Origin: Brevibacterium sp. JSBI002 | GTDB lineage: Bacteria; Actinomycetota; Actinomycetes; Actinomycetales; Brevibacteriaceae | Assembly: GCF_026013965.1 (NCBI RefSeq) | Contig: NZ_CP110341.1 | Location: 62,001-126,000, forward strand | Length of the DNA: 64,000 bases | Direction: 5' to 3' | Part shown: positions 24,393-32,638 of the stretch, piece by piece | Layout: every line of letters begins with the position of its first letter | Position numbering within the stretch: position 1 is the stretch's first letter | Position numbers and translations under genes: made by a program | Notes under the pieces: generated by a model | What the model saw: only the letters and a program-made list of their open reading frames with translations | Databases searched by the model: none | What the model was told of the DNA's origin: nothing

Positions 24393-25052
24393 TCAGGCCA
24401 TCTGCGGCGAATCCCCTTCGATGGTTGACCAGTTCGCCTTCGTCAGTGCGACGGCATGCGCATGTTCACCGGCACGGACGGCGGCGATGATCTCGGTGTG
24501 CTGCTCCGGTGAGGCCGATCCCTCCACCGATTCGAAGTGCAGGAACTCCGCTCGGCGCAGAGTGGCGGTGACGACCTCGAGGTGATCGGGAATGAGGGGA
24601 TTGCCGGATCGAGTGAGGGCCACCTCGTGGAAGTCGTCATCGGCGGCGATCGCCGCCTCGGCGTCGCCGACTGCGAGAGCCGCGCTCAATCGGCCGTTCG
24701 CCTGCTCCATCTCAGTCAGTGCCGCCTCATCGAGGGCGGGGAAGGCGAGGTCGATCGCCAGACCGTGGAGTTCGGCGGCGATCTGCCGGGCCGCGAGGAT
24801 GAGTTCCGGATCCTCTGGGGCCACGCGCGTCATCCGGCCCGGCTCCGCCACGACGAGTCCGGCCTGCGCCAACCGTTGAAGCGCCTCGCGCACAGGCGTT
24901 CTGGACACCTGCAGCCAGGCGCCGAGCTCCTGATCGCGCAGCTGTTCCCCCGGGGCGAGCTGGCCGCGGACGATGGCGTCGCGGATCGACCGATAGACGT
25001 CATCGCGAAGCAGGCTGCGCTGCAGGGCGGGGGAATCCGTGGGGATCGGCAC
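24393..25052 (-). CDS. GntR family regulator (FCD domain) facing acdS
   Basis: 219 residues. Winged helix at about 10-75 with LRDQELGAWLQVSRTPVREALQRLAQAGLVV, then an FCD helical domain containing DDDFHEVALTRSGNPLIPDHL and a late HTEIIAAVRAGE, where conserved Asp/His residues bind a metal and organic acid. GTG at 25052 is preceded by AAGGTGA. It is divergent from an ACC deaminase-E1 operon, and the gap between them holds a perfect 26-bp palindrome, so it very likely regulates that operon and itself (inference). Many bacterial acdS genes are controlled by an Lrp-type AcdR; a GntR-type neighbour is a different arrangement. Confidence 0.88.
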   Translation of the reverse strand: MPIPTDSPALQRSLLRDDVYRSIRDAIVRGQLAPGEQLRDQELGAWLQVSRTPVREALQRLAQAGLVVAEPGRMTRVAPEDPELILAARQIAAELHGLAIDLAFPALDEAALTEMEQANGRLSAALAVGDAEAAIAADDDFHEVALTRSGNPLIPDHLEVVTATLRRAEFLHFESVEGSASPEQHTEIIAAVRAGEHAHAVALTKANWSTIEGDSPQMA

Positions 25053-25130
25053 GCTCGGTCACCTTGTCTCTGAGTGGGCAATTCTCGTCCCGCGGAATGG
25101 GACGCGAACTCTGACCCATTGTAACCACCA

Positions 25131-25156
25131 GCAATATGCAATATATTGCATATTGC
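25131..25156. promoter_or_regulatory. Perfect 26-bp palindrome, likely GntR operator
   Basis: The left arm GCAATATGCAATA (25131-25143) is the exact reverse complement of the right arm TATTGCATATTGC (25144-25156), with no spacer. Each arm contains two ATTGC/GCAAT words, so it may hold two overlapping sites. It lies 78 bases upstream of the GntR gene and 67 before acdS, in otherwise G+C-rich DNA. Confidence 0.75.
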
Positions 25157-25223
25157 GATCCAGGACATATCGCACGAGAGAGTGGTCGCCCCGAAGCGAA
25201 CGCCCCAGATAACAGAGGACATC

Positions 25224-26240
25224 ATGGCCATCACCGACTTCGAACGCCACCCACTCACCTTCGGGCCGAGCCCCGTGCACGAGCTCCCGCGACTGAGCGA
25301 CCACCTCGGCGGGGCCCGTGTCTGGGCCAAACGCGAAGACGTCAACTCCGGACTCGCCTTCGGCGGCAACAAGACCCGCAAGCTCGAATACATCGTTCCC
25401 GACGTCCTCGCCTCGGGCGCGGACACGCTCGTGTCCATCGGCGGCTACCAGTCCAACCACACCCGCCAGGTCGCCGCGGTCGCCGCTCACCTGGGGTTGA
25501 AGGCGCGCCTCGTGCAGGAACGCTGGGTCGACTGGGAGGACCCGGTCAACGACAAGGTCGGCAACATCGAGCTCTCGCGCATCATGGGCGCCGACGTCCG
25601 TCTCGACTCGGCCGGATTCGACATCGGCATCCGTTCGAGCTGGGAGAACGCCCTGGCCGAGGTCGAAGAATCGGGCGGCAAGCCCTACCCGATCCCGGCC
25701 GGCGCCTCCGAGCACAAGTTCGGCGGACTCGGCTTCGCGAACTGGGCGTATGAGGTCGCCGAACAGGAGAAGGAACTCGGCGTCTCCTTCGACACCATCG
25801 TCGTGTGCACCGTGACCGGCTCGACGCATGCCGGAATGATCGCCGGATTCGCCGCCCTTGAAGCCGCCGGCGGACCGAAGCGCAAGGTCATCGGCATCGA
25901 TGCATCGGCCACGATCGGGAAGACCCGCGACCAGGTGAAGAGAATCGCGAACAACACCGCCGCACTCATCGGCCTCGGGCGTGAGATCACCGACGACGAC
26001 ATCGATATCCGCACCGGATGGGAAGGCCCGGCCTACGGCATCCCCGACGAGACGACCGTGAACGCGATCCGCACCACCGCCCAGCTCGAAGGCGTCATCC
26101 TCGACCCCGTCTACGAGGGCAAGTCGATGGCCGGACTCCTCGACCTCGTCGGAGGCGGCACGATCGGCAAGGATTCCACCGTCCTCTACGCCCACCTCGG
26201 CGGACAGCTCGCACTCAACGCCTACTCCTCGATCTTCTGA
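25224..26240 (+). CDS. acdS: 1-aminocyclopropane-1-carboxylate deaminase
   Basis: 338 residues, normal length. A PLP fold-II enzyme that opens 1-aminocyclopropane-1-carboxylate (the plant ethylene precursor) to 2-oxobutanoate and ammonia. The PLP lysine lies in [16 protein letters not shown] (about Lys50), followed by [32 protein letters not shown] and GIDASA. Residues separating true AcdS from D-cysteine desulfhydrases are kept: Tyr-Glu in DPVYEGKSM (about 297-298) and Leu in YAHLGG (about 325). ATG at 25224 has an AGAGGAC site; earlier in-frame ATG at 25146 sits inside the operator. It is two bases from the next gene, an E1-like enzyme that could act on the 2-oxobutanoate product. Confidence 0.9.
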   Translation: MAITDFERHPLTFGPSPVHELPRLSDHLGGARVWAKREDVNSGLAFGGNKTRKLEYIVPDVLASGADTLVSIGGYQSNHTRQVAAVAAHLGLKARLVQERWVDWEDPVNDKVGNIELSRIMGADVRLDSAGFDIGIRSSWENALAEVEESGGKPYPIPAGASEHKFGGLGFANWAYEVAEQEKELGVSFDTIVVCTVTGSTHAGMIAGFAALEAAGGPKRKVIGIDASATIGKTRDQVKRIANNTAALIGLGREITDDDIDIRTGWEGPAYGIPDETTVNAIRTTAQLEGVILDPVYEGKSMAGLLDLVGGGTIGKDSTVLYAHLGGQLALNAYSSIF

Positions 26241-26242
26241 CG

Positions 26243-28666
26243 ATGAGCACCGCACAGGAACCGAGCGCACAGGACACGGACCGCCACCAATTCGAGACCT
26301 CCCTGCAGGTCAGCCCGCCCGGGACGAACGACCGTCCGCTGCGGGCCTCGACCTCGGGTGATGATGAGATCCTCGACGAGATCGCTCAGCGCGTGCTGTG
26401 GCTGGCGACCTCGATCATCGACCGCGCCAACCGCGGCCGAGTCAACCCGGACGGGGTCAAGGTCGGCGGTCATCAGTCCTCGTCGGCCTCGATGACCGGG
26501 ATCATGACGGCGCTGTGGTTCACCCGACTGCGCGCCATCGACCGCGTCTCGGTCAAACCCCACGCCTCGCCGGTCCTCCACGCGATCAACTATCTGCTCG
26601 GAGACCTCGGCGAGGAATTTCTCGACACCCTGCGCAGCCGCGGGGGACTCCAGCCCTACCCGTCACGGACGAAGGATCCGGACACGGTGGACTTCTCCAC
26701 CGGATCCGTGGGCATCGGCGCGACCGCTCCGATCTGGGCGGCCCTGTCCCACCGCTACGTCTCCGACCGGTTCCCCGAGACTCCGGAGGCCGGCCGCTTC
26801 TACTCCCTGCTCGGCGACGCGGAGATGGACGAAGGGGCGGTGTGGGAGGCGATCATCGATCCGGAGGTGCGCAGCCTCGGCGAGATCGTGTGGATCGTCG
26901 ACCTCAACCGGCAGTCGCTCGACAGGGTCATTCCCGATGTCCAGATCCGCCGTCTGCAGGGCATGTTCGATGCCGCCGGGTGGCAGGTGCTCACCTGCCC
27001 GTGGGGGCGCCGACTCGAAGCCGTGTTCGCGGCCCCCGGCGGTGAGGCGCTCAAAAAGCGGCTCGTGCAGATGCCCAATCCGGAATACCAGCGGCTGCTG
27101 CGCGCCCATCCGTCCGAGATCCACGACCGGCTGCTCGCGGGGCTGGCCGACACCGAGGCGGCCGCCCTGTCCGCGGTCATCGACGACTTCGACGCGGACG
27201 GTCTCGCTTCCCTCATCCGTGACCTGGGCGGACATGACCTCGGCCAGCTCGTGTCGACGTTCGACGCGATCGACGACGACCGGCCGACGGTGGTCTTCGC
27301 CTACACGATCAAGGGCAAGGGGCTGGCCACGGAGGGCCATCCCGGCAACCATGCCGCGCAGCTGACCGAAGCGCAGATGCGCGAACTCGCTGCCGCCTCG
27401 GGGATGGACCTCGATGACCCGTGGGTCACCTTCGCTCCGGATACCCCGGCCGGCCGATTCTGTGCCGAAACCGCGCAGCGGCTGCGGCGGGAACCGGTGA
27501 CCGACCACGCCGTGGCCGAGGTGCCCGCCGAACTGGGCTTCACCCCGCGACCGCAGATCTCCACCCAGGCGGCGCTGGGGCGGTTCCTCTCCGACCTCAA
27601 GCACGTCGCCCCCGAGGTGGCCCAGCGCGTTGTGACCCTGTCGCCGGACGTCGCGACGTCGACGAACCTCGGCGGATGGATCAACAAGACTGGGATCTGG
27701 TCGCCGGCGGGCCGGCATGACTGGTTCTCCGATGATCGGGAACGAGTGCTCCGGTGGCAGGAGGGCACGAGCGGACAGCACATCGAACTCGGCATCGCCG
27801 AGGTCAATCTCGTCTCCCTGGCCGGGGAACTCGGGTCGACCGGGCAGCGGTGGGGACAGCCGCTGCTGCCGATCGCCACGATCTACGATCCCTTCATCAA
27901 CCGGGCCCTGGAGCCTTGGACCTTCAGCCTCTATGCAGGTGGGCGCTCGATCATGGTCGGCACGCCCTCGGGTGTGTCGCTCGCGCCGGAAGGTGGGGCG
28001 CACCAGTCGTTCAACACACCCTCGGTGACTTTGGAGATCCCGGGTCTGACGAGCTGGGAGCCGGCCTTCGCCCAGGACCTCGAGTGGGCCCTGCTCGAAG
28101 CGCTGCGCGAACTCGCCGACCCGGACGGCGACTCTGCCTACTTCCGGCTGACGACGAGGCCCGTTTCCCAGGAACTCGCGAGCGTGCCCGAAGATCCGCT
28201 GCTGCGGGAACGTCGCCGTGACCAGGTCATCGCCGGCGGCTACCGGCTCTCGGCCAGACCGGCCGCCGAGGATGAGGTCACTCTCGTCGGTGCAGGGGCC
28301 ATCATGACCGAGGTGATCGAAGCGGCGACCCGGCTGGAATCCCTGGGAGTGCGGGCCGGAATCGTCTGCCTGAGCTCCCCGTCGAAGGTGTTCCGGTCGG
28401 TGCAGGCGCGGTCGCAGGTCCGTTCGAGTGTCCGCTCGGCCATCGCCGACGAACTCTTCCCCGCAGAGCATCCGGCCCCGCTGGTCACCGTCCTCGACGG
28501 GCACCCGCACACTCTGGCGTTCCTGTCCGGAGTGCGCGGGGATCGCACACGGAACCTCGGGGTCACCGAATTCGGTCAGGCATCCTCGGTGAGCGAGGCG
28601 TACGCGATCCACGGGATCGACACGGATTCGATCGTGCGCGCCGGACTCGACCTCGTGGGACGGTGA
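26243..28666 (+). CDS. AceE-like 2-oxoacid dehydrogenase E1 / transketolase-like protein
   Basis: 807 residues; classical homodimeric AceE is about 890-930, so this is a shorter relative. Visible landmarks: KVGGHQSSSASMTGIMTALWF near the N-terminus (AceE-type His and Ser), SVGIGATAPIWAALSHRY, the thiamine-diphosphate motif GDAEMDEGAVWEA (about 190) with an Asn downstream (DLNRQSLD), and a pyrimidine-domain segment EGTSGQHIELGIAEVNL. A dedicated E2/E3 is not adjacent. ATG at 26243 follows the acdS stop by two bases, so the two are one transcription unit. Established for the family: thiamine-dependent decarboxylation of a 2-oxoacid. Inference: it processes 2-oxobutanoate made by AcdS. Confidence 0.8.
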   Translation: MSTAQEPSAQDTDRHQFETSLQVSPPGTNDRPLRASTSGDDEILDEIAQRVLWLATSIIDRANRGRVNPDGVKVGGHQSSSASMTGIMTALWFTRLRAIDRVSVKPHASPVLHAINYLLGDLGEEFLDTLRSRGGLQPYPSRTKDPDTVDFSTGSVGIGATAPIWAALSHRYVSDRFPETPEAGRFYSLLGDAEMDEGAVWEAIIDPEVRSLGEIVWIVDLNRQSLDRVIPDVQIRRLQGMFDAAGWQVLTCPWGRRLEAVFAAPGGEALKKRLVQMPNPEYQRLLRAHPSEIHDRLLAGLADTEAAALSAVIDDFDADGLASLIRDLGGHDLGQLVSTFDAIDDDRPTVVFAYTIKGKGLATEGHPGNHAAQLTEAQMRELAAASGMDLDDPWVTFAPDTPAGRFCAETAQRLRREPVTDHAVAEVPAELGFTPRPQISTQAALGRFLSDLKHVAPEVAQRVVTLSPDVATSTNLGGWINKTGIWSPAGRHDWFSDDRERVLRWQEGTSGQHIELGIAEVNLVSLAGELGSTGQRWGQPLLPIATIYDPFINRALEPWTFSLYAGGRSIMVGTPSGVSLAPEGGAHQSFNTPSVTLEIPGLTSWEPAFAQDLEWALLEALRELADPDGDSAYFRLTTRPVSQELASVPEDPLLRERRRDQVIAGGYRLSARPAAEDEVTLVGAGAIMTEVIEAATRLESLGVRAGIVCLSSPSKVFRSVQARSQVRSSVRSAIADELFPAEHPAPLVTVLDGHPHTLAFLSGVRGDRTRNLGVTEFGQASSVSEAYAIHGIDTDSIVRAGLDLVGR

Positions 28667-29004
28667 CCGAGCGGCGAGATGAACCGTTTCGGTCCTCTGG
28701 TTCGATGAACAGGGACCGGAGCGGACCCCTCGCCGAGGAGGGTGGTCCCCGATCGCGGCCAGTGTCCCTCGCCGGGGGCGCGGTTCGGATTTCGTCGTGA
28801 ATGATTCGGAATCCGCACCGCCTCGCCGAGGGGATCGCGGTCGATCCGGGACTGAGGATTCCCCCAGGTTTCGGCACTTGTTGCGCGGGTCACGTCTTGA
28901 TAGCGTGGGTGGCAGGCATACGCATTCCGTCGATTCTGACGGCAAACAGGTATGCAATTGCTTCAGCGGCGCCAACAGGCGCGCACAAGTCAAAGGAGTC
29001 TGGA
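28667..29004. other. 338-base intergenic region after the E1-like gene
   Basis: No gene seen. CGGTCC (28690-28695) and GGACCG (28713-28718), with an inner GTTC/GAAC stem, form a likely terminator. Further on are several CCTCGCCGAGG-type words (about 28725-28835) belonging to the frequent motif described in the findings. The promoter of the aldehyde dehydrogenase should lie in the last 100 bases. Confidence 0.5.
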
Positions 29005-30399
29005 ATGAGCAACGTAGGCAGTGCTGCAGGCGGCTACCGTGTCGAGAACCCGGCCACGGGCGAAGTCGTCGAGAAGTTCGACAATGCCACCGACGAAGAG
29101 GTTCAGCAGGTCCTCGAATCCGCACACAAGGGCTACCTGAGCTGGCGCGAGAAGACGATCGAGGAACGCGCCGCGATCGTCAACAAGGTCGCCGCTCTCT
29201 TCGGCGAGCGCAAGGAAGAGCTCGCGAAGATCATCGCCGAGGAGATGGGCAAGCCCACCGCCGAAGGTGAGGAAGAGGCCGAGTTCTGCGAAGAGATCTT
29301 CAACTACTATGCGAACAACGGACCGAAGTTCGCCGCCGATGAGCCGATCGAATCGATGTCGGGCGGCAAGGCCTTCATCCAGCGTCGCCCCGTTGGCCCG
29401 CTGCTGGGTATCATGCCCTGGAACTTCCCCTACTACCAGGTCGCCCGCTTCGCCGCACCGAACCTCGTGCTCGGCAACACGATCATCCTCAAGCACGCGG
29501 AGATCTGCCCCCGCTCCTCGGCGAAGATCGCCGAGATCATGAAGGAAGCCGGCATCCCCGAAGGCGTGTACAACAACATCTACGCCACCCACGACCAGAT
29601 CGAGACGATCATCGCCGACGACCGCGTCGAAGGCGTGTCCCTGACCGGTTCCGAGCGTGCCGGATCCGCCGTGGCCGCGACCGCGGGCAAGCACCTCAAG
29701 AAGGCCGTGCTCGAGCTCGGCGGTTCCGACCCCTACATCGTCCTCGACACCGATGACATGAACGAGGCCGTCGACACCGCGTGGGGCACCCGCCTGTACA
29801 ACACCGGTCAGGTCTGCAACGCGAATAAGCGGATGATCGTCATGGACGACATCTACGACGACTTCGTGTCCGGGTTGACCGAGCGGGCCCAGTCCTGGGA
29901 GAAGGGCACCCCCGCCGAGGCGGGCGACGGCAAATACTCGCCCTTGTCCTCGCGTTCGGCCGCCGAGAACCTGCGCAAGCAGCTCGACCGCGCCGTCGAG
30001 CAGGGTGCGACTCTCGTCGGCGGCGAGCTCGCCACCGACGGTTCGGCCTATGTCTCGCCGGCCGTTCTCACCGGAGTCACCTCGGAGATGGACGCCTACC
30101 GCGAAGAGCTCTTCGGCCCTGTGGCCACCGTCTACAAGGTCAGCAGCGATGACGAAGCACTGGCCCTGGCCAATGACTCGCGTTTCGGCCTCGGCGGCGC
30201 CGTGTTCGCCAAGGACGAGGAGCGCGCCGCGAAGCTCGCTCAGCGCCTCGACGTCGGCATGTCGAACGTCAACACCCCTGCCGGTGAGGGCGCGGAGATC
30301 CCGTTCGGCGGCACCAAGCGCTCGGGCTTCGGTCGCGAGCTCGGCCCCTACGGCATGGACGAGTTCGTCAACAAGCGCATGTACTACGTGGCTGACTGA
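29005..30399 (+). CDS. NAD(P)-dependent aldehyde dehydrogenase (succinate-semialdehyde type)
   Basis: 464 residues. The general base Glu237 lies in VLELGGSDPYIVL and the nucleophile Cys271 in YNTGQVCNANKRM; PWNFPYYQVARF and SLTGSERAGSAVAATAG are the cofactor-binding blocks. The length and the closing GGTKRSGFGRELGPYG fit the GabD/SSADH group, which oxidises succinate semialdehyde and related omega-semialdehydes to acids, but the exact substrate is not decidable. ATG at 29005 has an AAAGGA site seven bases upstream. Single gene, ended by a very long hairpin at 30425-30490. Confidence 0.88.
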   Translation: MSNVGSAAGGYRVENPATGEVVEKFDNATDEEVQQVLESAHKGYLSWREKTIEERAAIVNKVAALFGERKEELAKIIAEEMGKPTAEGEEEAEFCEEIFNYYANNGPKFAADEPIESMSGGKAFIQRRPVGPLLGIMPWNFPYYQVARFAAPNLVLGNTIILKHAEICPRSSAKIAEIMKEAGIPEGVYNNIYATHDQIETIIADDRVEGVSLTGSERAGSAVAATAGKHLKKAVLELGGSDPYIVLDTDDMNEAVDTAWGTRLYNTGQVCNANKRMIVMDDIYDDFVSGLTERAQSWEKGTPAEAGDGKYSPLSSRSAAENLRKQLDRAVEQGATLVGGELATDGSAYVSPAVLTGVTSEMDAYREELFGPVATVYKVSSDDEALALANDSRFGLGGAVFAKDEERAAKLAQRLDVGMSNVNTPAGEGAEIPFGGTKRSGFGRELGPYGMDEFVNKRMYYVAD

Positions 30400-30424
30400 C
30401 TGAGGGCTGGCCTCAGCCTTCGTC

Positions 30425-30490
30425 GAGAAACGGGCTGGGTGTCGAGAAACGCATGTGCGCATGTGTTTCTCGACACCCAGCCCGTTTCTC
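30425..30490. terminator. Exceptionally long perfect hairpin after the aldehyde dehydrogenase
   Basis: Two 26-base arms (30425-30450 and 30465-30490) are perfect reverse complements; the 14-base loop can itself pair CATG with CATG after a G-T wobble, giving a stem of about 31 bp with a TGCG loop. The arm repeats GTCGAGAAACG twice (30422-30432, 30441-30451). Far larger than a normal terminator. Confidence 0.7.
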
Positions 30491-30587
30491 ACTGTTTTCG
30501 CCGCCTCCGGAGGGCCGGGCAATCGTTGCCGCAGGATGCGAAAGGAGACGCGCAGCTCCTGAAGGGCGCTCAGGCGACTGTGAATCT

Positions 30588-30902
30588 CAGATTCTGAAAC
30601 GACGCGAGACGAAGACCGGCAGCGGCACCTTCGTCATCGCCTCCGCGCCGGAGACCGGACTGCACCTCGGCGACTACTCTTCCCAAGACCTCCACGAGGC
30701 CCGCCCGCACATCGAAGTCCCGGCTGCCGAGCTCGCGGCCACTCGCCGCACCGTGGCCGATCTCGTCCGCCTCCACGTCGTCATCGCCCGTGCCAGTGGG
30801 AATCGCGTGTTCGAAAGCGTCATCGCCGAACTCCGCGGAGCCCTGACCGCCCAGCCCGAGCTGCTCAACCTCGCCGCCAGCCGCCAGCCGGAGGACGCGG
30901 TT
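30588..30902 (+). pseudogene. Remnant of a GntR/FCD-type regulator
   Basis: The frame here reads RETKTGSGTFVIASAPETGLH, the wing of a GntR DNA-binding domain, followed by recognisable ligand-domain fragments: ADLVRLHVVIARASGNRVFE and SVIAELRGALTAQPELL. The recognition helix upstream is missing (the DNA before about 30580 does not translate into it), and a block of the helical domain between DLHEARPHIEVPAAELAA and the ARASGN segment is deleted. No start or ribosome site fits. It probably once regulated the acyl cassette starting at 30998. Confidence 0.55.
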
Positions 30903-30997
30903 GGCGGCGCCGCTCCTATACTGGGGATCGGTGCTCGGTGCATGCCCAAGACGGCCCGGGAACGGGCCCGCGAGGAACGAATTCGAGGAGGACGGAA

Positions 30998-32638
30998 TTG
31001 CCCATCACGTCGAGGATCCTCGAGGTTGCGGCCGCCGATCCGGACCAGTTGGCCATCGTCGGAGGCCCCTCTGGCAGCCCCGCCCACGATGAGAGCGCCC
31101 ACCATGCCGAAGGAGCAAAGGTCCCACGCTCCCTCACCCATGCGCAGCTCGTCGCCGACTCGGCCACGATGTTCGCCGCCGTCGACGCCCTCCACCGTGC
31201 CCAGACCGATCCGCCGACTCCCGCGCCCGAGACCCACGCGATCCCGATCACGGCAGTGAGCCTCACCTCGGCGTTCGAGACCTCCCGCATCATCGCGGGC
31301 CTCGCCGGCTTCCGCGCGGTCTCGGCCACGATCGACCCCCGCTGGCCGCTCGACCATCAGGTCGGAGTCATCACGACCACCGGCATCGGCCTCGTCATCA
31401 GCGACTCGCCCCCACTCGCCGAGGCGCTCGCCGCCGCCGGCTGGACCGGAACCGTCATCACAGCGACCGACCTCCAAGCCCGCGAAGCCGCCATCGACCC
31501 CGCCGACACCGCACCGCCGACCGTTCGCGAGGCGCATGAGCCGTTCCTCATGCTCTTCTCCTCCGGCACGACGAGCAACCCGAAGGCCTTCATCAAGACC
31601 CGCCAGCAATACCGCGACAACGTGGCCGTGTCCTCGGCCCACCTCGAACCCTTCGCCGGAGTGGCCACCTTGGCGCCTGGCCCCGTGTCCTACAGCCTCA
31701 CCCTCTACGCCGTCGTCGAAAGCCTCGCCACCGGCGGCAGCGTCCACGTCGCCGACGACTTCGACCCCTTCACCATGGGCTCGCGCATCACCGACGAAGC
31801 CATCACCCGCGTCGTCGCCGTGCCCGCCGTCGTCAAGGCCCTCGCCGAGGCGGCCCGCCGAACACCTGAGAACTTCCACGGTCTCGACCTCGTCGTCACC
31901 GGAGGAGCGAACCTGCCCGCTTCCATCCGCTCGGCACTCGCCGACGTCCTCCCCGACGCCCGGCTGATCAGCTACTACGGTGCCGCCGAGATCGGATTCA
32001 TCGGCGACAGCCGTGATGGCGACGGCACCTGGATCTCGATCTACGACACCATCGGCGTCGAGGTCCGCGACGAATCCGGCGCCTGGCTGCCGGACGGAGA
32101 GATCGGCACGGTCTGGATCCACGCCGCCGCCTGCTCCGACGGCTATGTCACCGGCACCACCGACGCTCAGCTGCGACGCCCCGACGGCTGGGCCACCGTC
32201 GGCGACCAGGGACGGATCGAAAACGGACTCCTCCAACTCGCCGGACGGGCCGGTGACATCGCGATCACCGGAGGGCACAAGGTGTCCCTGCCCGAGGTCG
32301 AACGAGCCTTTGAGGGATTCGACCGCGAGGATCCGCGGTCGGGGCCGGGCCGCCTCGGCGAGGTCTGCGCGATCGCACTGCCCGACGACGGTCTCGGCAG
32401 CATCGTCGCCCTCGTCATCGAACCGGGTGCTCTGGGCTCCGGGAGCCATGCCGGGGATGGCGAATCGACTTTGCCCGACAAGGCAGCTCTGCTCGCCCAG
32501 GCACGGGCGAAGCTGGCCCCGCAGTTCGTGCCGCGACGGTTCTACTTAGTCGACCGGCTGCCGCGGACCGTCGGCGGGAAGATTCGACGCCACGAAACCG
32601 TTGACCTGGTCATGAGCGGAAAGGCACAGCGGCTGTGA
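30998..32638 (+). CDS. AMP-forming acyl/aryl-CoA ligase-like enzyme
   Basis: 546 residues, ANL superfamily. Core motifs: A3 SGTTSNPK (189-196), A5 YYGAAEIGF, A7 GDQGR and the A10 lysine in VGGKIRRHE (Lys528). These enzymes activate a carboxylate with ATP and pass the acyl group to CoA or a carrier protein; the substrate pocket is not recognisable. The first 110 residues are atypical and Pro/Thr-rich. The start is TTG at 30998, six bases after a strong GAGGAGG; upstream frame lacks homology. The stop overlaps the GTG of the ketosynthase (GTGA). First gene of a tight three-gene cassette. Confidence 0.85.
   Translation: MPITSRILEVAAADPDQLAIVGGPSGSPAHDESAHHAEGAKVPRSLTHAQLVADSATMFAAVDALHRAQTDPPTPAPETHAIPITAVSLTSAFETSRIIAGLAGFRAVSATIDPRWPLDHQVGVITTTGIGLVISDSPPLAEALAAAGWTGTVITATDLQAREAAIDPADTAPPTVREAHEPFLMLFSSGTTSNPKAFIKTRQQYRDNVAVSSAHLEPFAGVATLAPGPVSYSLTLYAVVESLATGGSVHVADDFDPFTMGSRITDEAITRVVAVPAVVKALAEAARRTPENFHGLDLVVTGGANLPASIRSALADVLPDARLISYYGAAEIGFIGDSRDGDGTWISIYDTIGVEVRDESGAWLPDGEIGTVWIHAAACSDGYVTGTTDAQLRRPDGWATVGDQGRIENGLLQLAGRAGDIAITGGHKVSLPEVERAFEGFDREDPRSGPGRLGEVCAIALPDDGLGSIVALVIEPGALGSGSHAGDGESTLPDKAALLAQARAKLAPQFVPRRFYLVDRLPRTVGGKIRRHETVDLVMSGKAQRL

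Noticed and set aside
30453..31259. One long gene from the hairpin into the ligase region
   Set aside because: It starts inside the hairpin and changes from GntR fragments to out-of-frame ligase sequence; only the fragment 30588-30902 is meaningful.
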